Of a DNA stretch of 33,442 nt, positions 10,632-19,244 are shown piece by piece. The notes beneath the pieces were generated by a model, which was not told the origin of the DNA, made no database searches, and saw nothing but the letters and a program-made list of their open reading frames with translations. The stretch's first letter is position 1. Each line of letters opens with the position of its first letter. The stretch covers positions 1 to 33,442 of the IMG/VR virus record IMGVR_UViG_3300007734_000596; one strand, written 5' to 3'. The stretch is from a virus. The position numbers were made by a program, and so were the translations under genes.

Positions 10632-12572
10632 TCAGAGGTTCGGGGCTTCAAGCACGCGTGTCTTTCGCCAGTAGCAGGACGATGCCGCGACATCGAGGTG
10701 TCCCATCGCTACGCGGATCGTTGAAGACGCGGTGATCCACCGGGTATAGGTTCCGCTCGGGGTCTGCGCCTTGCTCTGATAGGCGGTGAAGACCGCGCCG
10801 GTGTAGATGCTGTCGGGGTTCACGTAGTCCGAGCAATTCTGATGCACGAGCAGCGTGATCTGGTAGCCGTCTTCGATGATCGTGACACACGCGGGCCAAG
10901 TGATGTCGGCCGCGTTGTCCCGCACCGTGGACTCACTCGGCGTCGAGGCCGAATGAAAATCCGTCTTCAACTGGTAGTTCCCCGGCTTCACCGCATAGAC
11001 CAGAGACGACAGGGCGGCCGCGCCATTCCATCCGGCGGTGTCGCTGATTCGTCCAAGAACGTCGGCCGAGCCGGCCGAACTGTAGCCCGGAGCGCCGACG
11101 ATCCACTGAACCATCATCTTTTTCGTCGAGGACGACGGGGTAGCCGCGAGGAAGTCGAACCAGACCTCTCCGACGCCGGCCGAGTACGACACCTTGATGC
11201 CGGACCCATTGACCGCGTGCCACACGGGCGAGGTCACGGCGCCGGAAGTGTAGGTGTTGAGCGTCTTATACGCCGCCCCACGGACAATAAGCGCGATCGT
11301 GCCGGCGCTGGTCGTCGTCGTCGAGTCCACCGTGGTCCAGTCGTAGGATTCCAACTGGGTCCACGTCGGGCCGGTCGGCGCATAGGCCAGCGTGCCGGTC
11401 GCCTGTGACGACTGGCCGATCGTGTCCGTCACCGACTGAGTTACGGCGTAGGTGCCCGGCGTGTCGGTCGTGAAGGTGTAGGCGCCGTAGCCGCTGCCGG
11501 ACAGGGACGCCGACGAGCCGGCCGGCTTTGCAAGCGAGGCGGTCCCCGGGGTCAGGGTTCCGATTCCGCCCGTGGCCGTCGAGAAGGTGATCGAAGCCGC
11601 GCCCGCCGTGGTCGCGGTCTGCGCCGCCGGATTGGAAAAGACGATCGGCGTCAGGCTGACCGTCACCATTACCGAGGCGACGGCCACCTGAGCCGGGCTG
11701 CCGGAGTCGGTGGCGGTGCAGGTCGCGATCACGCGCTGGGCGTAGGCGGTCGTCGTCAGAGTCGGATTCGCGACCGTGGTGGACGAGAGGAGCGCGTTCG
11801 CCGAGGTTCCGTCTTGGTATTTCGCCACCCAAGCGTAGGTCTTCGAGCCCGTGCCGCCGGTCGCGGTCGCGGTGATCGCCTGAGCGCCGGGGCTGGACTG
11901 GGCGACCGTCGCGCCGGTCGAGAGGGACAGGGTAAGGTCGGATGCGCCGCCGCTGCTTTCGCTCACGCTCACGACGTAGTCCGTGACCCGCCCGTAGCCG
12001 TCGGCGCATCGGTGGCGGACGCGGTAGGCGGTGCCCGCGGCGATCGTGATCGTGGGCGTCGTCGTCGCGGAGCCGGTGACCGAGACGGATGACCCGTCGG
12101 TGACCTTCGTGCAGCTCGTGGCCCACACGATCGACCCGTCGGCGCCCGCCGTCTCGGACAGGGTCGGGGCGTAGGTGCCGGCGGCCATGTAGACCACGGC
12201 GCCCAGCGTCGAGGACGGAGCCGGCCGGGGGCGCGTCACGGTGACCAGCCGGCGCAGCGTCGTAGAGCCGCCGAGGCCGGTGAGCTCACACGCGATCACG
12301 TAGTCCCCGGGGCCGTCCGGGGTCAGGCTCGTCGAGGCGCTGGAGGCCGACGCGGGGGCCGCCGTCGAGGTGTAGGAGCTGTCCGGGGGCTCCGAGCAGA
12401 CGGCCGACCAGAGGTAGGAGGATGCGCCCACGGCTCCGGTGACGGAGAGGGTGATCGCACTGAGGGTGGTCTGCGTCGAGTCAGCGGCGAGGGAGCCAGA
12501 GGGCGAATCGATCCCGTCCGGGTTCGTGCCGGACCCGCCGATACCCGAGTATGATCCAGCAATGCCGCTCAT
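10632..12572 (-). CDS. Tail fibre / tip protein with Ig-like domains, 646 aa
   Basis: A Ser/Thr/Ala/Gly-rich protein made of repeated beta-sandwich-like units of 80-100 residues, with strands such as TQTTLSAITLSVTGAVGASS, GPGDYVIACELTGLGGSTTL, GGTGSKTYAWVAKYQDGTSA and DTPGTYAVTQSVTDTIGQSS. These resemble PKD/Ig-like folds common in phage surface proteins. The C-terminal 250 residues change character (ESYDWTTVDSTTTT, then a Trp/Tyr-rich globular part, GEVWFDFLAATPSSSTKKMM) and may be the receptor-binding domain. It is the last large tail gene before the endolysin. ATG 12572 overlaps the previous stop (TGATG) and follows GAGGATGG. Confidence 0.75.
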   Translation of the reverse strand: MSGIAGSYSGIGGSGTNPDGIDSPSGSLAADSTQTTLSAITLSVTGAVGASSYLWSAVCSEPPDSSYTSTAAPASASSASTSLTPDGPGDYVIACELTGLGGSTTLRRLVTVTRPRPAPSSTLGAVVYMAAGTYAPTLSETAGADGSIVWATSCTKVTDGSSVSVTGSATTTPTITIAAGTAYRVRHRCADGYGRVTDYVVSVSESSGGASDLTLSLSTGATVAQSSPGAQAITATATGGTGSKTYAWVAKYQDGTSANALLSSTTVANPTLTTTAYAQRVIATCTATDSGSPAQVAVASVMVTVSLTPIVFSNPAAQTATTAGAASITFSTATGGIGTLTPGTASLAKPAGSSASLSGSGYGAYTFTTDTPGTYAVTQSVTDTIGQSSQATGTLAYAPTGPTWTQLESYDWTTVDSTTTTSAGTIALIVRGAAYKTLNTYTSGAVTSPVWHAVNGSGIKVSYSAGVGEVWFDFLAATPSSSTKKMMVQWIVGAPGYSSAGSADVLGRISDTAGWNGAAALSSLVYAVKPGNYQLKTDFHSASTPSESTVRDNAADITWPACVTIIEDGYQITLLVHQNCSDYVNPDSIYTGAVFTAYQSKAQTPSGTYTRWITASSTIRVAMGHLDVAASSCYWRKTRVLEAPNL

Positions 12573-12940
12573 CAGGTGCCATCCTCGGCCGCGGTGCTCA
12601 TCGCGACCTCACAGATCCCAGCGGCGAGGCCGGACACGTAGATGCTGCGGTAGGTGGTGATCTCGGTGGTCTGCGACCGGCCGAGAGCGGGCGGGACCGT
12701 GAAGTAGGTTCCGGCGGCCACGGTCATGTAGGCCGCCCCCATCGCGCTCCCGTCGGTCCCGGTGTGCGACACCTTCGCCGCCGCTGCCGTACCGCCGCTG
12801 TCGAGGAAGAACAGAGACACCCGCCGAAAGAGCACGGGGATCTTGATCTCTCGGACGTTTGCGGCGTTGGCGTCCATCGTCGCGCGGGCGGTCTGGAATC
12901 CGCCGTCGCCGGGAGCGTAAGAAATCGTGGTCGCAGCCAT
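12572..12940 (-). CDS. Small virion-associated protein of the tail tip, 122 aa
   Basis: MAATTISYAPGDGGFQTARA begins a beta-rich protein with a hydrophobic core (VREIKIPVLFRRVSLFFLDS, TVAAGTYFTVPPALGRSQTT) and GICEVAMST at the end. No family named. Its position between the 512-aa tip protein and the fibre, and its composition, suggest a structural tip component. ATG 12940 follows AGGTGATCC. Confidence 0.6.
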   Translation of the reverse strand: MAATTISYAPGDGGFQTARATMDANAANVREIKIPVLFRRVSLFFLDSGGTAAAAKVSHTGTDGSAMGAAYMTVAAGTYFTVPPALGRSQTTEITTYRSIYVSGLAAGICEVAMSTAAEDGT

Positions 12941-12943
12941 GGA

Positions 12944-14482
12944 TCACCTGTCGTCGGTGGGAGGATAGCACAGGAGCACGAGCCGAACCACGCCGGCCAG
13001 CCAGTCGGTGGAGACCTCGGAGACGAGCACAGCCGAGCCGCGGAAGCCCGCGGGCCGGGTGCGGCTGGTCAGGACGGCCGAGGTCAGGCGGATCACGTCG
13101 CCGGGGGCGAGCTGCGCAGAGCGGAGGGTGCAGGCGAGGGCCACCCGCTCGGGGATGCGCTGGGCGGATTCGGCCACGCGGGCCAGAATCTCTGACCGAC
13201 AGGCCGATTCGTTGTCAAAGAGGTAGGCCGACACGTCATAGTCGAGCAGGTAGTCAGCCGGGAGCGTGGCCACCCCGGGCGCCCCGCCGACAGTGGTAGA
13301 GCCCGTTGCGGAGGTGACGCGGGTTGAGTCGTACTCGGGCACGTGCTCGGTGTCGTAGTCGTCGTGCTCAACCGTGGCATCGGTGAGCAGGTCGGCGTCG
13401 GTCAGATCGAAGTCGAGCACGTAGGCGGCGGTGATACTCGCCTGTCCGGGCCGCACCGTGAGTAGGCCCTGACGCTGGCAGACGAAGACGCCGAGGGTGG
13501 ACAGGATGCCGGTGAGCCACCCGGGGCCATCCTCCTGAGTCTCCGTCTCGGGGATGTCGAGCACCCAGGAGCCCAACGACGGGACCATGACCTGATCACG
13601 GTGGAGCGTGATGTCGGTGTGGTCGAGGAGGGTGTAGCGGATGCGGAGGCCCCACGTTGAGGGGAGGCAGTCCCATGGCCCATTAGAGCCATCGGAACTC
13701 GTCAGGATGCGCCGGGCGATGTCGAGAGGATGCCCGTGGAGGTATGCGACCTCGGCGACCGCGGAGCCAACCCCGGCGTTGTGCGCCGTGGTCCCGAACT
13801 GGCCCGTGGTGGACACGCCGGTAAAGCGGATCGGGCCTGTCGCCGTGCCGGTGTAGGTCAGATAGAACGTGTCGCCGGACCCATTCGTGACCTGCACCGC
13901 GCCCGTCGCAGACCCGCCGGTCAGGCTGCTCGTCTCCTTTTCTAATAGGCTCGTTCCAAGCACACGAAGCGTCGTGTCCCCGACGGCGTAGCCGCTGTCC
14001 ACCTCGGTTGAGGTCAGGCCGTTGAACAAGGGAACGCCGGTCTTCGTCGGCGGTCGAAGCACGCCCGCGAGCAGGTCGCGCACCTCGACGGTCCAGAGCA
14101 ACGCGCGGCCCTGTCGAGACGCCTTCCAAAACACGCCGACCGCGATCGTCTCATAGTCCGCCAGCGGCCACCCGACAGGCGCGGCCCGCAACGTCAGGAC
14201 GGCACCCCGTGGCACGCTGGCCCAAAACGTAGCCATCTCGCCCACAAGGCCGAAGGAGAACGCGCCGAGCGTGGCGCTCCACCCACGCGGCGACATCCGC
14301 GCGCCCTGCACCTGCACCGTGTCAGGCGCCAGATAGCAGGTCGTGTCAATCATGCCGGGCGAGACGGCCGAACCCGCCGACCATGCGACGCCGAAGTCTA
14401 TGGTGGTCACGTACTCGACCACGAAGTCGAGAGTGACCGTCGGCCCGGCTAATGCCTCAAGGAAGGCGGGCGACCAGCTCAC
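12944..14482 (-). CDS. Tail tip / baseplate hub-like protein, 512 aa
   Basis: SWSPAFLEALAGPTVTLDFV opens a protein of mixed beta domains with GVFWKASRQGRALLWTVEVR, DLLAGVLRPPTKTGVPLFNG and DITLHRDQVMVPSLGSWVLD. The C-terminus (ARVAESAQRIPERVALACTL, PGDVIRLTSAV) resembles the later part of siphovirus tip/hub proteins that shape the distal tail. GTG 14482 overlaps the previous stop (GTGA). The assignment rests mainly on position after the tape measure. Confidence 0.65.
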   Translation of the reverse strand: MSWSPAFLEALAGPTVTLDFVVEYVTTIDFGVAWSAGSAVSPGMIDTTCYLAPDTVQVQGARMSPRGWSATLGAFSFGLVGEMATFWASVPRGAVLTLRAAPVGWPLADYETIAVGVFWKASRQGRALLWTVEVRDLLAGVLRPPTKTGVPLFNGLTSTEVDSGYAVGDTTLRVLGTSLLEKETSSLTGGSATGAVQVTNGSGDTFYLTYTGTATGPIRFTGVSTTGQFGTTAHNAGVGSAVAEVAYLHGHPLDIARRILTSSDGSNGPWDCLPSTWGLRIRYTLLDHTDITLHRDQVMVPSLGSWVLDIPETETQEDGPGWLTGILSTLGVFVCQRQGLLTVRPGQASITAAYVLDFDLTDADLLTDATVEHDDYDTEHVPEYDSTRVTSATGSTTVGGAPGVATLPADYLLDYDVSAYLFDNESACRSEILARVAESAQRIPERVALACTLRSAQLAPGDVIRLTSAVLTSRTRPAGFRGSAVLVSEVSTDWLAGVVRLVLLCYPPTDDR

Positions 14483-15324
14483 GGCCGGTACGTCCCGCCG
14501 CCGCCCGGGGGCCCGGCTTGCAGCATCGCCGACGTGCCAGAGAACGACAGGCCGCCTTTGCCGATCTTGATGGCGCTGTCGAGGCTTCCGCCAGACGAGT
14601 AGGTCGTGTCGCCGAGGGTGCCGCGAAGGGGAAGCGCACCGCTGTAGGGCGTCCGGTAGCCGTTGAAGAGCGCGATCACGTCACTCGGCGAGTAGCGAAG
14701 CGTCAGATTCATTCGGAAGTTGCGCCAGCCGTCATTCTCGACGAGGTTAGGCGCGTCCACCGGCATCCGACAGGCGGGCCAAAACCATCGGTAGCGGACG
14801 AAAGGCTTTTGGCTGTAGGTGTATCGGGGCCCCGCCGTCGGGACGATCTGAGTGGATGTGCCCGCGGTGAAGATGGACACCACCAGCGGCTCCTGTCGCG
14901 AATCCGGGGCCGGCGACTCAACCACGAACTCGTCAGCGGCGGCCATTGCGCCGGAGGTAGACCACGCCGCAAAGCCGTTGTTCCCGGTGCCGATTATGGC
15001 ATCCCCTCGGCTCACCGTCGAGCCACAGAGGGCGCCCCATGTCTTCGTGTGGTCAAGCGACAGGCCGACAGACCCGCCCGCGAGCAGGTGAGCGTGTAGA
15101 GCCTCCAGTCCCATCCGCATCGTGTCCGAAACGAAGCGGTCGGAGACGATCGAGATTTGATAGGCCGTGCCGCTGTAGGAGCGGACAAAGCCCCCATGGA
15201 GGATCTGAGCATCCGCCGCCGTGCTGACCGGGGTGCAGTCGTAGGTTGAGACGTGCGAGAGCGTCAGCGTCTCCAGCGAGCCGGCCGGGTCGGGGTACCA
15301 GTAGATGCGGGGGGCCCATGCCAT
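14479..15324 (-). CDS. Distal tail protein-like, 281 aa
   Basis: MAWAPRIYWYPDPAGSLETL is followed by a domain with AQILHGGFVRSYSGTAYQIS and LDHTKTWGALCGSTVSRGDA, and ends with a glycine-rich tail (LQAGPPGGGGTYRP). It lies immediately after the tape measure, the usual place of the distal tail (Dit-like) protein that connects tube and tip. ATG 15324 has a GGGGG site at about 7 bp; GTG 15330 overlaps the tape-measure stop and would add two residues. No direct family match. Confidence 0.6.
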   Translation of the reverse strand: MAWAPRIYWYPDPAGSLETLTLSHVSTYDCTPVSTAADAQILHGGFVRSYSGTAYQISIVSDRFVSDTMRMGLEALHAHLLAGGSVGLSLDHTKTWGALCGSTVSRGDAIIGTGNNGFAAWSTSGAMAAADEFVVESPAPDSRQEPLVVSIFTAGTSTQIVPTAGPRYTYSQKPFVRYRWFWPACRMPVDAPNLVENDGWRNFRMNLTLRYSPSDVIALFNGYRTPYSGALPLRGTLGDTTYSSGGSLDSAIKIGKGGLSFSGTSAMLQAGPPGGGGTYRP

Positions 15325-15326
15325 GC

Positions 15327-17525
15327 TCACCCCCTAACCGAGCCGGGAGGTAGCGACAGGCGCCGGCCTCCCGTGCCCATGTGCTGCGAGAGCTTGCGTA
15401 CCACCTCGTCAGCGGTGCCAATCATCAGCCCGGGGGGCATGTGGATATGGACCGATCCGCCGCCGCCCGCTGCGCCCGCAAGCCCGCCGCCGCCCGCCGG
15501 AGAAGGGGCCGCGAACATCGCCGCCTGGGGGCGGTAGGTGGGGCCCATGCGCTCGTTGCGCGACTGGTAGGCGCCCGGGTTGTACGTGTCGGTGTTGGCA
15601 ATCCCGAGCGTTACCCACTCGAGCGCCGTGTCGCCGACCTTCTTCCGAAACTGCGTCTTTTCCTCGTCGGTGCGCGTGAAAAAGTCGCGGATTGCGGCCC
15701 ACACGTCGCGCCACCAGTCGCGGAGGGCGTCCTTGATTCCGCCCCATCCGCCCATTCCGTCCCACCACTGGCGGATCGCGTCCCCGAAGGTGATCGCCTC
15801 CCACAGCCGCTTGCCGAGGTCGGCCGCGGCTCCGAGTAGCCCGTCTCTGAGCCCTGTCACGATCTGGGGGATGGCCTTGACCAGCGCCACGGGGATCTCG
15901 ACGGCGAGCATCGGGATCAACTCGCCGATGAGCGGGCCGAGCTCCTTGAGCCCCTTGACCACCCCCATCGCCGTAGCCTCGATCTGCTTTGCCGTAGCGT
16001 CCGCTCCCTGAGCCCCCAGCGCGCCGAGGCCCTGCACCGAGGCCATGATTGCCGCCGTCATCGGGTCCTTACCCATGACCGCGCCAAGCCCCCCCATGAG
16101 GTCGCCGGAGAGCGCCGAGCCAACCCCCTGACCGATCCGCTGCGTCCGCTGGTCGAGCACGCGCTGAGCATCGGCGGCCATCTTCTCGAATTCGGCCTGG
16201 AGTTTCGGAAGGGCCTCGGTCCCGGCGTCCTCGAATCCCTTCTCCAAAGCCGCCTGAAACGCCTTCATGTCTATGTCGGATAGGGCCAGCTCCAACTGAT
16301 TGACGTATCGTGCCGCATCCGTCTGTGATATTTCCCCAAGAAAGGCGGCCTGCCGAACGGCTCGCATCGTCTCGTTGATCGCATCCTTCGCCTGGTCCTC
16401 CTCGTTTCGGATGGCAGGGGCGAGTTTTTCGACCTGTGCCACGATGGCAGCGCCTGCCGCGAGTCGCGCCTTGTCACTTTCGGCATTTCGCCGGGCAAGC
16501 TCCCGCTCGGCATCGCTCAGCTCTTTCAGGGCATCCTTTCGGCCCTTCTTGTTGTTCTTGTCGTCCTCGGCCGCCTTTCGCTCCCACTCCGCCCAATCAA
16601 CTGTTGCGGCGGCGGCGTTGGCGATCTCATGCTCAACAGCTTGAAGCGCCTCCTTTTTTTTCGCCAACTCCTCGTTTCCCTTACGGATCGCGGTGTTGCC
16701 TTCTGCGATTGCGGTCGAGTTGGAAAGGTTGTTAACGCCGACTTTTGCAGACTGGACACTCTTTCGGCTTTCCGCGATCTCAGTTTCCACCCGTTCCACT
16801 TCGGCCGCCGCCAACAGGCGCATCTCGCCGAATTTTCGCTCTGCCGCAAACTGCGCCTCTGATGTAGTGAGGGCGCTTTTATCGAATTCGCCGGCCATGA
16901 TTCCGGCTTTTACGATGTCGATTCGTTGCGAGTCACGGAGCTTTTCAAAGGCGGTTTGTGCAGTGGTCGCGGCTGTCGACGCCTTTGCGGCGGCCTTCTC
17001 GGCGTCCTCAAGCTGCCCCTTGAAATACAGGAAGGCCCCGCCCGCCGCCAGCACAGCGGGGGCCAGCGCCAGCACGACGCCGCCCAATCCGGCAGCGGGG
17101 CCGAGGGCCGCTTTGAGCACGTCCGCGCTCTTTGCGGCGCCGCCGAACGCTTCGGCAATCTGCGGCCCCTGTTGCGCGAGCACCATCAGCGGGTTCATTC
17201 CGCCGGCCAGCGACGTGAACACGTCCGCCAACTGAAAGCGGAGGTTCTGCCCGGCCGATGCCGCGGACTTCATCCCGACCGCTGCCGCCTCGGCCGCCGG
17301 AGCGACCGCACGCGCCGCCTGAGCGGTCACCGCCGACTGACGGCCGGCCTCTTTGACGGCTTCGGCTTGTTCCGTTGCCGCTGCGGTGATGGACTTCGCC
17401 GAGGCCGACGCCGCATTTTCCGCCTCGGCCGCCTTGGTGACTTCGGCCGTGACCTGAGCGTAGGCACGGGCGACGGCGTCAGCGCCTTTGACCTCCAGCC
17501 CAAATACGACCGGTTCACCCGCCAT
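15327..17525 (-). CDS. Tail length tape measure protein, 732 aa
   Basis: Residues near 95-130 hold FQLADVFTSLAGGMNPLMVL and AQQGPQIAEAFGG, the hallmark segment of lambdoid-type tape measures. Long Ala-rich coiled coils (residues 15-90 and about 200-340) and hydrophobic stretches (AGLGGVVLALAPAVLAAGGA; LIGELIPMLAVEIPVALVKA) also fit. The protein is stretched inside the tail during assembly and sets tail length, at roughly 0.15 nm per residue in known systems. The start at ATG 17525 overlaps the chaperone-T frame by 11 nt. The C-terminus has GGGGLAGAAGGGGSVHIHMP, a flexible linker and beta segment. It has the longest coding capacity after the terminase, as is usual. Confidence 0.9.
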   Translation of the reverse strand: MAGEPVVFGLEVKGADAVARAYAQVTAEVTKAAEAENAASASAKSITAAATEQAEAVKEAGRQSAVTAQAARAVAPAAEAAAVGMKSAASAGQNLRFQLADVFTSLAGGMNPLMVLAQQGPQIAEAFGGAAKSADVLKAALGPAAGLGGVVLALAPAVLAAGGAFLYFKGQLEDAEKAAAKASTAATTAQTAFEKLRDSQRIDIVKAGIMAGEFDKSALTTSEAQFAAERKFGEMRLLAAAEVERVETEIAESRKSVQSAKVGVNNLSNSTAIAEGNTAIRKGNEELAKKKEALQAVEHEIANAAAATVDWAEWERKAAEDDKNNKKGRKDALKELSDAERELARRNAESDKARLAAGAAIVAQVEKLAPAIRNEEDQAKDAINETMRAVRQAAFLGEISQTDAARYVNQLELALSDIDMKAFQAALEKGFEDAGTEALPKLQAEFEKMAADAQRVLDQRTQRIGQGVGSALSGDLMGGLGAVMGKDPMTAAIMASVQGLGALGAQGADATAKQIEATAMGVVKGLKELGPLIGELIPMLAVEIPVALVKAIPQIVTGLRDGLLGAAADLGKRLWEAITFGDAIRQWWDGMGGWGGIKDALRDWWRDVWAAIRDFFTRTDEEKTQFRKKVGDTALEWVTLGIANTDTYNPGAYQSRNERMGPTYRPQAAMFAAPSPAGGGGLAGAAGGGGSVHIHMPPGLMIGTADEVVRKLSQHMGTGGRRLSLPPGSVRG

Positions 17526-17700
17526 TGATCACCGCCACAGGGAACGCGCCAGCCTTCGCTGCTACCTCGGTTATCTGCCGATCCAGCGCCTCCCCGGCGT
17601 CCATACACCGGACGGCGAGGGCCAGATCAAACGCCGACCAGCCCGACACGATGGCGCCCGGGTGGGTGCCGTAGCGCCGCGCCAGTCGGTCAAGCAGCAC
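17515..17700 (-). CDS. Tail assembly chaperone, T-type part (probable frameshift extension)
   Basis: RLARRYGTHPGAIVSGWSAF, then DLALAVRCMDAGEALDRQIT is a typical small segment found between a G-type chaperone and the tape measure. Nominal start GTG 17700 has a purine run directly abutting it, which is too close to act as a ribosome site. The frame is open upstream through the end of the G-type gene and is +1 relative to it. It is therefore probably expressed by +1 frameshifting as the C-terminus of a G-T fusion of about 246 aa. The role is to hold the tape measure while the tube polymerises. Confidence 0.7.
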   Translation of the reverse strand: MLLDRLARRYGTHPGAIVSGWSAFDLALAVRCMDAGEALDRQITEVAAKAGAFPVAVINGG

Positions 17701-17704
17701 CTCC

Positions 17705-18256
17705 CTACCCTCGAAACGGGGCGATCTGCTCAGCGAGAGACCTCCCGTCGGTGGCCAGCACCTTCTGAGCGACCAGCATCAGCACGGCATCGGAGAGGGC
17801 GCCGATCTCGATAAACCCTTCGGAGCTGGCCGGCTGGCGGGTGACCGTCACAGCCTCGAAGGGGAGCCGGTTGTGCGGGATACCATCGATCGCGACCGCG
17901 ACGCCGACGATCGAGGCGCACGCCACTTCCCGGCAGAGCTCGAGGTAGGCCGCCGCGCGCTTGGCCATTTCGCTCGGGGTGAGGTCTACCGGCAGGGCCT
18001 CGCTGGGGGCCTGGGAGGCCGCCACGGTCGCGAGCCGCTGGCGGACGCTGTCCAGTCCGGTGATGGTTCGCCCGCACGTCACGCGCCAAACGAAGCCCTC
18101 GGCCTCAACGGTCGCGGTCGAGGTCTGCGCCGTCGCGAGACGGAGGGCCGTGCTGATCGACACCTTGCGGCTCTGCTCGGCGCGGAGCGCAGCCTCGGCC
18201 GCCTCCTGTCGGGCGACCTCGGCGGCGGCGATGTCTTCGGGGGTCTGAGGGTCCAT
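17705..18256 (-). CDS. Tail assembly chaperone, G-type, 183 aa
   Basis: A helical, Ala/Glu-rich N-terminus (DPQTPEDIAAAEVARQEAAE, AALRAEQSRKVSISTALRLA), a central beta segment (GFVWRVTCGRTITGLDSVRQ) and a C-terminal helix pair (GALSDAVLMLVAQKVLATDG). It lies between the tail-tube gene and the tape measure, the fixed position of G/GT chaperones. Start ATG 18256 has AGGAGAC at 7 bp. The final codons CCG TTT CGA GGG TAG contain a TTT_CGA context for +1 slippage just before the stop (see 17711-17716). Family assignment is by position and by the frameshift geometry rather than by conserved motif. Confidence 0.7.
   Translation of the reverse strand: MDPQTPEDIAAAEVARQEAAEAALRAEQSRKVSISTALRLATAQTSTATVEAEGFVWRVTCGRTITGLDSVRQRLATVAASQAPSEALPVDLTPSEMAKRAAAYLELCREVACASIVGVAVAIDGIPHNRLPFEAVTVTRQPASSEGFIEIGALSDAVLMLVAQKVLATDGRSLAEQIAPFRG
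17711..17716 (-). other. Candidate +1 programmed frameshift site TTT_CGA
   Basis: In the G-type chaperone frame the minus strand reads CCG TTT CGA GGG TAG. tRNA-Phe on TTT can re-pair with TTC after a +1 move while the slow CGA codon waits in the A site, the logic of the influenza PA-X UUU_CGU site. The new frame continues GAG GGT AGG GAG GTG into the T-type ORF without a stop. Confidence 0.5.
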
Positions 18257-18281
18257 AGGGCTGTCTCCTGTGGGGGTGAGG

Positions 18282-19235
18282 TCAGGCGGTGGCGCTGGAT
18301 TGGGTGTTGACGATGACGATCTTCAAACCCTCATCCGTGCCGTTGGAGAGAAAGACCATGTCGAGATTGGCGACCAGCACGCCGCTTCCGGTGGTGGCCG
18401 GGACAGGGTCTTTCGTGATCACGCCGTTGTGCCCGGTGATGGTCATTGACAGAGCGCTATTCGTGAAGCCCACCACGGCGTTGGATGTCGTCGAGGCCAG
18501 GAACTCGGTGACCGCGCTCGCGTCGTGCCCGTGGATCTCGAAAGACCCGGTGATCACGGTCGGCTTGGTCGGCGCCATGTCCAGCGTGAGGCCGCTGCCG
18601 ATCTCATACTGAGGTTCGAGGCCGTGATCCATCGTGAAAGAGAAGGCGCGAAGGCCGATGGTACGGCTGTTCCACGACAGGGTAGTGCCGTGCAGGTGGG
18701 TCACGAGCGACCGGCTGTAGGTCGGGGTTGTCGGTGTGCCGGCGGCGGAGGTCTGCCCGATGAAGTCGAAGGTGTACCAAACGGGTTCGCCGGCTTTGCC
18801 CTCGATCATCATCTTCGTGATCCGGCAGCCCTCGGCCACTCGGGTCGCTCCAGAGGCGCCGATCACCCATTCGATCGTCAGGCCGCCCGTCGGCGTGGCC
18901 CGCTGGAGCGTGTAGGTGTGGGTGTAGTCGGCGCCGGAAGGGCCCGTGGTGCCCGGGGTCTTTCGGAAGGCGTGTTTCAGCAGCATCCCGAGTCCGGTGT
19001 AGTTCGCCGTGACCTTGAATGACCCGCTGACCTTGACCGTTCCCTGGTAGGTGTCGGCCGAGTTGTACGATCCGCTGCCCGCGTTGGTCAGCACGGGGAC
19101 AGCCGTGATCGTCAGTTCGTGGGCGATCCCGGCAGACATCACCTCGTAGAACCGATTGCGGGTGACCGGGGTTCCCCACGCCGACTCTTCGCCGACGGCG
19201 ATGTAGGTTCCTACAGTGGGAGTTGGGCTTGCCAT
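18282..19235 (-). CDS. Major tail tube protein, 317 aa
   Basis: MASPTPTVGTYIAVGEESAW, then GTPVTRNRFYEVMSAGIAHE is the usual opening of siphovirus tail-tube proteins ('GxESxWGT'). A beta-rich core follows with GSFKVTANYTGLGMLLKHAF and LTIEWVIGASGATRVAEGCR ITKMMIEGKAGEPVWYTFDF. The C-terminus (GVLVANLDMVFLSNGTDEGL KIVIVN) is also beta. It polymerises into the tube around the tape measure. Start ATG 19235 has GAGGTT upstream. It is followed by the chaperone pair and tape measure as expected. Confidence 0.85.
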   Translation of the reverse strand: MASPTPTVGTYIAVGEESAWGTPVTRNRFYEVMSAGIAHELTITAVPVLTNAGSGSYNSADTYQGTVKVSGSFKVTANYTGLGMLLKHAFRKTPGTTGPSGADYTHTYTLQRATPTGGLTIEWVIGASGATRVAEGCRITKMMIEGKAGEPVWYTFDFIGQTSAAGTPTTPTYSRSLVTHLHGTTLSWNSRTIGLRAFSFTMDHGLEPQYEIGSGLTLDMAPTKPTVITGSFEIHGHDASAVTEFLASTTSNAVVGFTNSALSMTITGHNGVITKDPVPATTGSGVLVANLDMVFLSNGTDEGLKIVIVNTQSSATA

Positions 19236-19244
19236 GGTTGAACC

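Noticed and set aside
17700-17720. -1 frameshift as the mechanism for the tail chaperones
   Set aside because: The T-type frame is +1 (or -2) relative to the G-type frame, and no X XXY YYZ heptamer is visible at the end of the G-type gene.
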